From: Streptomyces avicenniae
GTDB lineage: Bacteria; Actinomycetota; Actinomycetes; Streptomycetales; Streptomycetaceae
Direction: 5' to 3'
DNA length: 64,000 bases
Assembly: GCF_000719135.1 (NCBI RefSeq)
Contig: NZ_JOEK01000020.1
Coordinates: forward strand, 124,001 to 188,000
Below are positions 53,539 to 60,290 of this stretch, piece after piece; within the stretch, counting starts at the first letter, position 1; every line of letters begins with the position of its first letter. The position numbers and the translations under genes were made by a program. Below the pieces are notes generated by a model, which worked only from the letters and a program-made list of their open reading frames with translations, was not told where the DNA came from and made no database searches.

Positions 53539-54813
53539 TCAGCCGGCCGGACGCGCGCGTCCCCCGTCCGCCGCCGACTGCGTGGCCGTCTCCAGCCGGG
53601 CGGCCAGGTAGCGGCGGTCGGTGTCCGAGGTGGCGAGCGTCAGGGCCTCCCGGTAGGCGAGGGCGGCCTCCCGGTGACGCCCGAGGCGCCGCAGGAGATC
53701 GGCACGCGTGGCCGGTAGCAGGTGGTAGCCGTCCAACGTCCCCGCCGCCGTGAGGGGGGCCAGGAGGGCGAGTCCCGCCGCCGGGCCCTCGGCCATCGCG
53801 ACGGCCACCGCCCGGTTCAGCTCCACCACCGGGCCAGGCGCCCACCGGGCCAGCTCCCCGTACAGCAGTGCGATCTGCCGCCAGTCCGTCTCCTCGGGGC
53901 CCGGCGCCGTCGCGTGGCAGGCCGCGACGGCGGCCTGCACCTGGTACGCCCCCGGCCGCCGTCGGCCCAGCGCGCGGTCGAGCACGGCCACCCCCTCGGC
54001 GATGCGCGCCGCGTCCCAGCGTGACCTGTCCTGGTCGGCGAGGGGCACGAAGTCCCCGGCCGCGTCCGTGCGGGCCGCGCTCCTGGCGTTCTGGAGGAGC
54101 AGCAGCGCCAGCAGGCCGCCGACCTCCGGTTCGTCCGGGAGGAGACCGGCGAGCAGGCGGGCCAGCCGGATCGCCTCCCCCGTCAGGTCGGCGCGGACCG
54201 GCACCGGTCCCGCCGTGGCCGCGTACCCCTCGTTGAAGAGCAGGTACAGCACCCGCAGCACGCCGTCGAGGCGGGCGGGCAACTCCTCGCGCGGCGGCAC
54301 CCGGAAGGGGATGCGGGCGTGCCGGATCTTGCTCTTGGCCCGGAAGAGCCGCTGCCCCATGGTCCGTTCCGACACGAGGAAGGCCCGCGCGATCTCCCCC
54401 GTGCCGAGACCCGCGACGGTGCGCAGGGTGAGCGCCACACGGGCCTCGTCCGACAGCGCGGGGTGGCAGCAGGTGAAGATCAGCCGGAGCCGGTCGTCCT
54501 GGACGTCCACCTCACCGGCCGCGAGGGACGGGAGGGGCGCGGCGGCGAGCTCACGGAGCTTGGCGGCCTCGACGGTCGCGCGGCGCAGGCGGTCCACGGC
54601 GCGGTTGCGTGCCGTCGTCATCAGCCAGGCGCCGGGGCGTGCCGGTACGCCGTCGAGCGGCCAGCGTTCCAGTGCCCTCGTGAAGGCGTCCTGCGCGCAC
54701 TCCTCGGCGAGGTCCCAGTCGCCGGTGTGCCGGATCAGCGCGCCCACGATCCGGCTCCACTCGCCCTGCCAGGCGTCGGCCACCGCCGCGCGGGCGGTGG
54801 TGGCCGGGCTCAT
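53539..54813 (-). CDS. ECF42-group RNA polymerase sigma factor
   Basis: This 424 aa sigma factor has region 2 (LAEECAQDAFTRALERWP, RPGAWLMTTARNRAVDRLRR), region 4 (VAGLGTGEIARAFLVSERTM) and the long C-terminal extension of about 200 residues with TPR-like helices (DUF6596) that defines the group. ECF42 genes lie next to YCII/DGPF genes, as here: its ATG overlaps the YCII stop (ATGA, 54810-54813). No anti-sigma gene is present. Targets probably include its own operon. Confidence 0.94.
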   Translation of the reverse strand: MSPATTARAAVADAWQGEWSRIVGALIRHTGDWDLAEECAQDAFTRALERWPLDGVPARPGAWLMTTARNRAVDRLRRATVEAAKLRELAAAPLPSLAAGEVDVQDDRLRLIFTCCHPALSDEARVALTLRTVAGLGTGEIARAFLVSERTMGQRLFRAKSKIRHARIPFRVPPREELPARLDGVLRVLYLLFNEGYAATAGPVPVRADLTGEAIRLARLLAGLLPDEPEVGGLLALLLLQNARSAARTDAAGDFVPLADQDRSRWDAARIAEGVAVLDRALGRRRPGAYQVQAAVAACHATAPGPEETDWRQIALLYGELARWAPGPVVELNRAVAVAMAEGPAAGLALLAPLTAAGTLDGYHLLPATRADLLRRLGRHREAALAYREALTLATSDTDRRYLAARLETATQSAADGGRARPAG

Positions 54814-55133
54814 CCCCACAGCGGCCGGACCTCGATCATCCCGAACCGCGCCATGGGATGCCGCGCCGCCACCTCGATCGCCTCGTCCAGGTCCGCGCAC
54901 TCGATCAGGTCGAATCCGCCCATCTCCTCCTTGGTCTCGGCGAACGGCCCGTCGGTGAGCAGCACCGCGCCGTCGCGCACCCGCACCGTCGTGACGTCCC
55001 CGGACGGCCGGAGCCGGTCGCCGAGGAGGCGGATGCCCGCGCGGTCCGTCTCCTCCACCCAGGCGGTCGGGTCCAGTTCCCCGGGCGGGGCGTCGAAGCC
55101 TTCGTCGGTGCAGATCAGCAGCAGGTATTTCAT
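54810..55133 (-). CDS. YCII-related (DGPF-type) small protein
   Basis: This 107 aa protein has a ferredoxin-like fold: MKYLLLICTDEG at the start, LLTDGPFAETKEEMGGFDLI (about residues 60-79, the DGPF motif) and the AARHPMA segment. It is the standard partner of ECF42 sigma factors and may sense or modify a small molecule. AGGAGG lies 5 bases before ATG 55133. It overlaps both neighbours by four bases. Confidence 0.93.
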   Translation of the reverse strand: MKYLLLICTDEGFDAPPGELDPTAWVEETDRAGIRLLGDRLRPSGDVTTVRVRDGAVLLTDGPFAETKEEMGGFDLIECADLDEAIEVAARHPMARFGMIEVRPLWG

Positions 55134-55639
55134 CGGTCCTCCTTCGGGCATCCCGCCAGTGCGGCGAGCGACACGGCCATGTTGTCCCGTAGCTGCGCCA
55201 GCCGCCCGGCGAGGGTCCCCGGGTCACGCAGCGCGGCGACGCGCGCGCCGCTGTCGCCGGGGCCGTGGACGAACGAGTGCCGCACCTCGGTGCGGTCGGC
55301 AGCCCCGGCGGGGCCCAGCTCGTAGCGCCACAACGCCAAGGGACGTGCCGGGTCGTCGTGCGCGTCGAGCACCGCCCAGGCGAAGACCACGGGGGCCACC
55401 GCCTCGGTCACCTCGCAGACGACCCGGGTCACCCTGCCGTCCGGGAAGCGGTTCCGTCCCTCGAAACGGTTCCCTGGCCGGATCGCGCTCGCCGTGGGCG
55501 GCAGCCAGGCGGCGTGGTAGCACTCGGGGCTCCAGGTGCCGTGCCGCGTCACATCGGTGATCAGTTCCCAGACGCGCTCCCGCGGCAACGGGACGGTCAG
55601 GGCCACCTCCGTGCGGGCGCCGGTGACGAGGTCGTGCAT
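55130..55639 (-). CDS. SRPBCC (START-like) family protein
   Basis: This 169 aa protein of the polyketide cyclase/START fold is expected to bind a hydrophobic ligand. It opens with VALTVPLPRERVWELITDV, then TWSPECYHAAWLPP and RPGNRFEGRNRF. It starts the ECF42 operon (AAGGAG before the ATG), and its stop overlaps the YCII start. As the third member of a sigma operon, it is a good candidate for the ligand-binding input, but that is inference. Confidence 0.88.
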   Translation of the reverse strand: MHDLVTGARTEVALTVPLPRERVWELITDVTRHGTWSPECYHAAWLPPTASAIRPGNRFEGRNRFPDGRVTRVVCEVTEAVAPVVFAWAVLDAHDDPARPLALWRYELGPAGAADRTEVRHSFVHGPGDSGARVAALRDPGTLAGRLAQLRDNMAVSLAALAGCPKEDR

Positions 55640-55721
55640 GTCCTGCTCCTTTCGACACCCATCCGACGAACCGACGGCGCCCTTTTCTACAGGCCCCGGG
55701 GAAAAATCTCGGACGACCCGC

Positions 55722-56561
55722 TCACCTGACGACGGCGAGGATGCCGAGCACCGCGTCGCAGAGGAGAGCGTCGCCGTGCAGCTCGGCCCGCCTGCGTGCC
55801 TCGCCGGGGCCGATCCCGCGCGTGGCCAGCCGCCAGAGCGTGTCGGCGCCGATGACGACCTCGGCGGCGGGCGGGCCCCTGTCGTCGGCCAGTTCCCAGC
55901 GCTCCGGACGGCGTACGGCGGTCCACCGGCCCCCGGCAGAGCCTGGCACCGTCACGCGCACGCCGCTTCCCACCGCCGCGTCCACGCCGCGCAGCGTCTG
56001 CGGGAGGGCGCGGAGGAAGGTGTCCAGCACGGGCCCGAGCAGCCGGGGCGCGTCGGCCCCCGGGCGCAGGACGGCGTCGCGGATCTGCTGCTGGTGCGTC
56101 CAGCGCTCGGTGTACTCGCGCGCCAGGTCGAGCCACGCGGGCGTCGGCGCGTCAGGGGACGCCCAGGAGACCGCGACCCCGGCCGGGCCGGCAAGCACGG
56201 CGTCCGCCCACAGCGCGTCCACCTGTGGGCCGAGGTGGGCGATGAGGTCCGCCGTCAGACGGGGGCTGAGCTGCCGCGACGTGGCGACGAAGTCCTCGTT
56301 CGCCCGGGTCAGGAACGCGGGCAGCGACTCGCCTGGCCCGGGGGACGGCCCGCCCCGGTGGTCGTCACGCCCGTTGGACAGGCGGCGGACGTAGCCGTGC
56401 AGGATGTGCGCGGTCACGTCCCCCACGTCCCAGCCGGGGCAGACCGTCGGGCGCGTTCGGTCCGCGGGGGACAGGGACGCCAACAGGCCGAGCAGTTCGG
56501 CGCGTTCTTCGGGGAAGAGGGGCCGCACGTCCAGCGGCGGCCCCAGCCATGACACGTCCAT
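55722..56561 (-). CDS. maleylpyruvate isomerase N-terminal domain protein (TIGR03083-like)
   Basis: This 279 aa protein has a DinB-type metal-binding helical bundle: RPTVCPGWDVGDVTAHILHG (about residues 37-56), with a second His in REYTERWTHQQQIRDAV (about residues 143-159). A C-terminal SCP2-like segment follows (about 185-279). Mycothiol-dependent transferases of actinobacteria share this architecture. Start ATG 56561 is chosen, GTG 56567 is possible; neither has a clear ribosome site. Substrate unknown. Confidence 0.83.
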   Translation of the reverse strand: MDVSWLGPPLDVRPLFPEERAELLGLLASLSPADRTRPTVCPGWDVGDVTAHILHGYVRRLSNGRDDHRGGPSPGPGESLPAFLTRANEDFVATSRQLSPRLTADLIAHLGPQVDALWADAVLAGPAGVAVSWASPDAPTPAWLDLAREYTERWTHQQQIRDAVLRPGADAPRLLGPVLDTFLRALPQTLRGVDAAVGSGVRVTVPGSAGGRWTAVRRPERWELADDRGPPAAEVVIGADTLWRLATRGIGPGEARRRAELHGDALLCDAVLGILAVVR

Positions 56562-56627
56562 CGGCACAGCCGACCACAGGAACGCGGCCGGGGCAGCCGT
56601 ATTTCGGCGCGGGGCGACGCCTGGCGG

Positions 56628-57431
56628 TCAGTGCTTGACCGCGACGCCGCCGAAGTCGTCGATGGGGCTGGTGAAGTCGGCGTCGAACAGTTCCGGCCGC
56701 CACAGCGCCGTGGACCCGACGCCGGGGGAGAGGAGTTCCAGGCCGTCGAAGTAGCGCGTCACCTGCTCAGGGGTCCGCAGGGTGAGCACGGGGGAGCCGC
56801 CGCCCTCGTTCCACTGCCGGACGGCCGCGTCCATCCGCTCCCCGCGCACCGCGTTGGTCGGGTGGGAGAGCGCCAGGTAGCTGCCGGCGGGCAGCGCCTC
56901 CATCAGGTGGGTGACGATCCGGGACGCCTCCTCCGCGTCCGGCACGAACTGGAGGATGCCGAGGAGCATCAGCGCGACGGGCTGCGAGAAGTCGAGGGTC
57001 GCGGCGGCCTTGGCGAGGATCGAGTCCGGGTCGTTCACGTCGGCGTCGATGTAGTCGGTGGCGCCCTCGGGTGAACTGGTCAGCAGGGCGCGGGCGTGCG
57101 CCAGGACCAGCGGGTCGTTGTCCACGTACACGACGCGGGTCGCGGGCGCGATCCGCTGCGCGATCTCGTGCGTGTTGTCCTCCGTCGGCAGGCCGGTGCC
57201 GATGTCGAGGAACTGGCGGATGCCCGCCTCGGCGGCGAGGAAGCGGACGGCCCGGCAGAGGAAGTACCGGTTGCCGCGCGCGTTCTCCACGATCTCGGGG
57301 AAGTACCGCATGATCTGGTCGCCCATGTCGCGGTCGGCCTGGTAATGCTCCTTGCCGCCGAGCCAGTAGTTCCAGATCCGGGCCGAGTGCGGCACCGACG
57401 AGTCGATGGCCGGAGGCTTCCGTTCAGACAT
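56628..57431 (-). CDS. SAM-dependent methyltransferase, DUF574 family
   Basis: This 267 aa enzyme is of the actinobacterial DUF574 group, which is expanded in Streptomyces. The N-terminal PHSARIWNYWLGGKEHYQAD is diagnostic; motif I is QFLDIGTGLPTEDNTHE (about residues 74-90), with VVYVDNDPLVLAHA as motif II. One member was crystallised with SAM, but substrates are unknown. GGGAG precedes the ATG. Confidence 0.93.
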   Translation of the reverse strand: MSERKPPAIDSSVPHSARIWNYWLGGKEHYQADRDMGDQIMRYFPEIVENARGNRYFLCRAVRFLAAEAGIRQFLDIGTGLPTEDNTHEIAQRIAPATRVVYVDNDPLVLAHARALLTSSPEGATDYIDADVNDPDSILAKAAATLDFSQPVALMLLGILQFVPDAEEASRIVTHLMEALPAGSYLALSHPTNAVRGERMDAAVRQWNEGGGSPVLTLRTPEQVTRYFDGLELLSPGVGSTALWRPELFDADFTSPIDDFGGVAVKH

Positions 57432-57562
57432 GGCTCTCCCGCGTGAGGAACGCTGCCGGTCGGGGGGAGGCCATCATGCCACGGGCTCCGCACGGCCGTT
57501 CGAGGAAGGTGACGGCTCGTGGCATCCGGCGCCCCGGCCCCGCGGTCTGGTGGGATGGCGCG

Positions 57563-58165
57563 ATGAGCGACACGCAGGCGCGGAGCATCGGCATCTTCCT
57601 CTTCCCCGGCGCGGAGGAACTGGAGGCCGTCGGCCCCTGGGAGGTGCTCGCCCACTGGACGCGGAACTTCCCGGGCGACGGCTGGCGGGCGTACTGCTTC
57701 TCGCACGACGGCGCGCCGGTGACGTGCGCCAAGGGGCTCACGATCCAGCCGCAGCGCCCCGCGGCCGGTCAGCCGCCGCCCGACGTGCTCCTGCACCCGG
57801 GCGGTGCCGGAGTGACGGCGCTGGTGGACGACGAGGCCCACCTGGAATGGCTCCGGCGGCAGCGGGAGGCCGTCCCGCTGCTGGCGAGCGTCTGCACGGG
57901 CGCGCTGGCCCTCGCCGCCGCCGGGTTGCTGAGGGGCCGCCCGGCGACCACCCACTGGTCGTCGCTCGACCTGCTGGTCAAGCTCGACCCGAGCGTCGAG
58001 ATCCGGCCGGGGGAGCGGATCGTGGACGACGGCGACCTCCTCACCTCGGCCGGTGGCGTGGCGGGTATCGACATGTCGCTCCACCTCGTCGCCCGCCTCG
58101 CCTCCCCGGAACGCGCGCGCGAGGTGCGCCGGGCCCTCCAGTACGACGCGGAGCCCGGGGGGTGA
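57563..58165 (+). CDS. DJ-1/PfpI family protein
   Basis: This 200 aa protein has an amidotransferase-like fold with nucleophile Cys in LASVCTGALALAAAG (about residues 111-125) and the acidic partner in FPGAEELEAVGPWEVL. VLLHPGGAGV and TTHWSSLDLL are shared with the AraC-fused and stand-alone PfpI group, some of which are isonitrile hydratases. No helix-turn-helix is attached. Start ATG 57563 is divergent from the DUF574 gene. Confidence 0.9.
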   Translation: MSDTQARSIGIFLFPGAEELEAVGPWEVLAHWTRNFPGDGWRAYCFSHDGAPVTCAKGLTIQPQRPAAGQPPPDVLLHPGGAGVTALVDDEAHLEWLRRQREAVPLLASVCTGALALAAAGLLRGRPATTHWSSLDLLVKLDPSVEIRPGERIVDDGDLLTSAGGVAGIDMSLHLVARLASPERAREVRRALQYDAEPGG

Positions 58166-58226
58166 CCGCGCGCCGGAGGCGGGAATCCCGTTGCCCGCGC
58201 TCCGCCGACCGTCGTACAACGCGCGC

Positions 58227-58700
58227 ATGACCGCCGACGACATCGCCCCGCTGGACCGCCTCCTCGCCGAACGGGCCTGTGAGCGGCTGATCGTGGACTT
58301 CACGCACCGGCTCGACCTCGGCGAGCCCGGCTCGGTCGCCGACCTCTTCACGCCTGACGGCGTCTGGGAGTGGCCCTACGACGGACGCAGGGTCGAGGGA
58401 CGGGACGCGCTGCGCACCTACTTCGCGGGCCGACCCGCCGACCGGCTCTCGCGCCGTCAGATGACGAACGTCCTGGTCACCGTCACCTCCGCCTCCACGG
58501 CCACGGCGGTCTCCTACCTCGCCACCTACCGCGTGGACGGGTTCGACGGCACCATGATCCCGCCGCGGCTCCCCGCGAACGTCGGCCACTACGAGGACGA
58601 CTTCCGCAGGATCGGCGGCGTGTGGCTGCTGGCCCACCGGCGGACACACCTGCCGTTCGGCAGTTCCACCACGCGCGTGGGGCCCGACGCGAGCGGCTGA
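58227..58700 (+). CDS. NTF2/SnoaL-like protein
   Basis: This 157 aa alpha-beta cone-fold protein contains ERLIVDFTHRLDLGEPGSVA, DLFTPDGVWEWPYDGRRV and GHYEDDFRRIGGVWLLAHRR, matching the SnoaL_4 group. Such proteins act as isomerases, dehydratases or ligand binders. Start ATG 58227, 61 bases after the DJ-1-like gene on the same strand. The catalytic role is unknown. Confidence 0.87.
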   Translation: MTADDIAPLDRLLAERACERLIVDFTHRLDLGEPGSVADLFTPDGVWEWPYDGRRVEGRDALRTYFAGRPADRLSRRQMTNVLVTVTSASTATAVSYLATYRVDGFDGTMIPPRLPANVGHYEDDFRRIGGVWLLAHRRTHLPFGSSTTRVGPDASG

Positions 58701-58710
58701 CGGGCGTCAG
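58697..58710 (+). promoter_or_regulatory. palindrome 1 upstream of toxin-antitoxin-like pair
   Basis: CTGACG-GG-CGTCAG is a perfect 6-2-6 palindrome that also contains the NTF2-like stop codon. It shares TGACG/CGTCA arms with the palindrome at 58737-58753. Confidence 0.5.
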
Positions 58711-58736
58711 ATGCTGCGCCGGGCAAGGCGATTGCC

Positions 58737-58753
58737 GTTGACGGGCCGTCAAC
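58737..58753 (+). promoter_or_regulatory. palindrome 2 / operator overlapping a -35
   Basis: GTTGACGG-G-CCGTCAAC is a perfect 8-1-8 palindrome containing TTGACG (58739-58744), a -35-like hexamer. Together with palindrome 1 it suggests cooperative autoregulation, as antitoxins do. It lies 160 bases before the first gene of the pair. Confidence 0.55.
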
Positions 58754-58912
58754 TCATTAGCGACGGACTACCCGCAGGTCGTCGGGTCACGGGCACTGGC
58801 GGCCATCTCCCCCTCGAACCGGGGGGCGTTCACGGCCTCTTGAGCCCGTACGTCCACCTGCGGAAGGATGAGGGCCCGGCGGCGCGTTCGGCGTGGCACG
58901 GGAGGACGGTGG

Positions 58913-59209
58913 ATGGGCGACACCTCTGAGGTGACCTGGGTCACCTATGTGGGGGACGGCATGGTCGAGCTGCCCTCCACCATCGACGGCATCCGCGCGG
59001 CCCTGCCCGCGCAGCGGCGGCACGAGTTCGACGCCGTGGTGGGCAGCACCCCGGGCGACAGGCTCCACCAGGTGCTGGCCCACTGGGCGTTGGAGACCCA
59101 CCCGCAGGCGGTCGCCGAGGTCGAGGAGGAGTTCGCACGCCTGGAGGTCGGCGATCTCTCCGGCTGCGTCCCCCTCGACGACCGCGACCGGGGGAACGGC
59201 GCGGCGTGA
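58913..59209 (+). CDS. candidate antitoxin (DUF6247-like)
   Basis: This 98 aa acidic protein has a strand VTWVTYVGDGMVELPST, then a helix STIDGIRAALPAQRRHEFDA and an acidic C-terminal helix AVAEVEEEFARLEVGDLSG. I recall similar small Streptomyces proteins next to ParE/RelE-like genes; the DUF6247 link is from memory and unverified. GGAGG lies 7 bases before ATG 58913. It overlaps the downstream gene by GTGA, as antitoxin-toxin pairs usually do. It lacks an obvious helix-turn-helix. Confidence 0.65.
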   Translation: MGDTSEVTWVTYVGDGMVELPSTIDGIRAALPAQRRHEFDAVVGSTPGDRLHQVLAHWALETHPQAVAEVEEEFARLEVGDLSGCVPLDDRDRGNGAA

Positions 59210-59457
59210 GCGGTTACCGCGTCCAGTTCGCGCCGCTCGCCGACGAGGCACGCCGCGCACTGCCGCGCCCGTCCCGCGTCCTGTTCGACTCCGAGATGAG
59301 CGCCACGCTGGGCCGCGACCCGTACGGCCACGGTTCCTGCCCCGTCGGGAAGGAGCGCGACCGCAGGGAGGCCACCGTCGCCGGTGCCTTCGTCGTGTAC
59401 TACGTCTCCCGCACGGTCATGGTCGTCACGGCCGTGAAGATCGTCGCGCGCCCCTGA
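59206..59457 (+). CDS. candidate ParE/RelE-like toxin
   Basis: This 83 aa basic protein has the short RelE/ParE layout: YRVQFAPLADEARRALP (strand and helix), FDSEMSATLGRDPYGHGS (linker with the conserved DPY), and then alternating strands EATVAGAFVVYYVSRTVM and VVTAVKIV. This is the usual length of the fold. It starts at GTG 59206 inside the upstream stop. Family assignment rests on pattern only. Expected activity would be mRNA cleavage or gyrase inhibition, unproven. Confidence 0.65.
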   Translation: MSGYRVQFAPLADEARRALPRPSRVLFDSEMSATLGRDPYGHGSCPVGKERDRREATVAGAFVVYYVSRTVMVVTAVKIVARP

Positions 59458-59723
59458 CCGCGTCGCCGCACCGCGTCGTGGCCGTACCGTCACCGTTTCG
59501 AGGCATGGACCGGACGGCCCGCGTCACACCCCTTGCCGGATTCCCTGGGGGGCGTGGGGAAGGCAGATGGCCGACGACCGACCGGGCCGCGCACCGTCCG
59601 GGAGACATTCCGCAGGTCGCAGCCGTGCCTGCCATGCCTCGCCCCCACCCGGCGTGCCCTCGTCGGGGCCCGTCCCGCACAGCGGATGTGGGGACGGCCG
59701 CCACGAACGGAGGCACGCGGGCG

Positions 59724-59729
59724 CATACT
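59724..59729 (+). promoter_or_regulatory. -10 box for leaderless small-protein gene
   Basis: CATACT, exactly 7 bases before ATG 59737. Same sequence and spacing as the histidine kinase promoter at 35633. Confidence 0.45.
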
Positions 59730-59736
59730 GGTGATG

Positions 59737-59958
59737 ATGACAAAGCCAGCTGCACCGAAGCGCTCCCTGCCCACCAGCCCCTTCAAGGCCCCGGTCGCGC
59801 CGCCCCCGAAGCAGTTCGCCGTGGGCGACCAGGTCACACACGACATGTACGGCCTCGGCCGCGTGCTCGTCATCGAGGACGGAATCGCGGCACTCGTCGA
59901 TTTCGGCTCGGTGCGTGAGCGGATCCTGAGCCCGTACACCAAGATGAGCAAGCTGTAG
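59737..59958 (+). CDS. small conserved-looking protein, Tudor/CarD-like core
   Basis: This 73 aa protein has a basic Pro-rich N-terminus (KRSLPTSPFKAPVAPPPKQF) followed by a compact beta core, FAVGDQVTHDMYGLGRVLVI (about residues 30-49), then ALVDFGSVRERILSPYTKM. The core resembles the KOW/Tudor-like module at the start of CarD and the end of UvrD, which bind RNA polymerase; that is a pattern match only. Leaderless start inferred from CATACT. Confidence 0.75.
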   Translation: MTKPAAPKRSLPTSPFKAPVAPPPKQFAVGDQVTHDMYGLGRVLVIEDGIAALVDFGSVRERILSPYTKMSKL

Positions 59959-60011
59959 GACCGGCCCCGCACGGTCACGTGCACGCCGTCCCCCTCCCGA
60001 CCCTCCGACGT

Positions 60012-60215
60012 ATGGGAAGACCTCTCATCGACCTCACCTCCCTCTTCTCCGCTCCGGAAGGGGCGCCCCGCCGGACCACCGCGGCGTCGCCACCTCCGAC
60101 GACGAACCCCTTCCAGGCCCCGCACCTCGGGGACGACGAGGACTTCCTGACCGAGGACACGCAGGAACACCTCCCGGACACGCGCACGGCCCCGGCCCGG
60201 GGCAGGACCCGATAG
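60012..60215 (+). CDS. possible small orphan protein
   Basis: A 67 aa frame starting MGRPLIDLTSLFSAPEG, Pro/Thr-rich, then TTNPFQAPHLGDDEDFLTE and an acidic tail. It shares the short [NS]PF[QK]AP motif with the protein just upstream. No ribosome site or clear promoter; a non-coding explanation cannot be excluded. Confidence 0.35.
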   Translation: MGRPLIDLTSLFSAPEGAPRRTTAASPPPTTNPFQAPHLGDDEDFLTEDTQEHLPDTRTAPARGRTR

Positions 60216-60290
60216 CTCCTGGCGGTGCCCCGGCCCCTGCGACCGGGCGCCGCAGCCGCCCGTGCCCGGCGCCCCGGACGCGGCGGCGGA

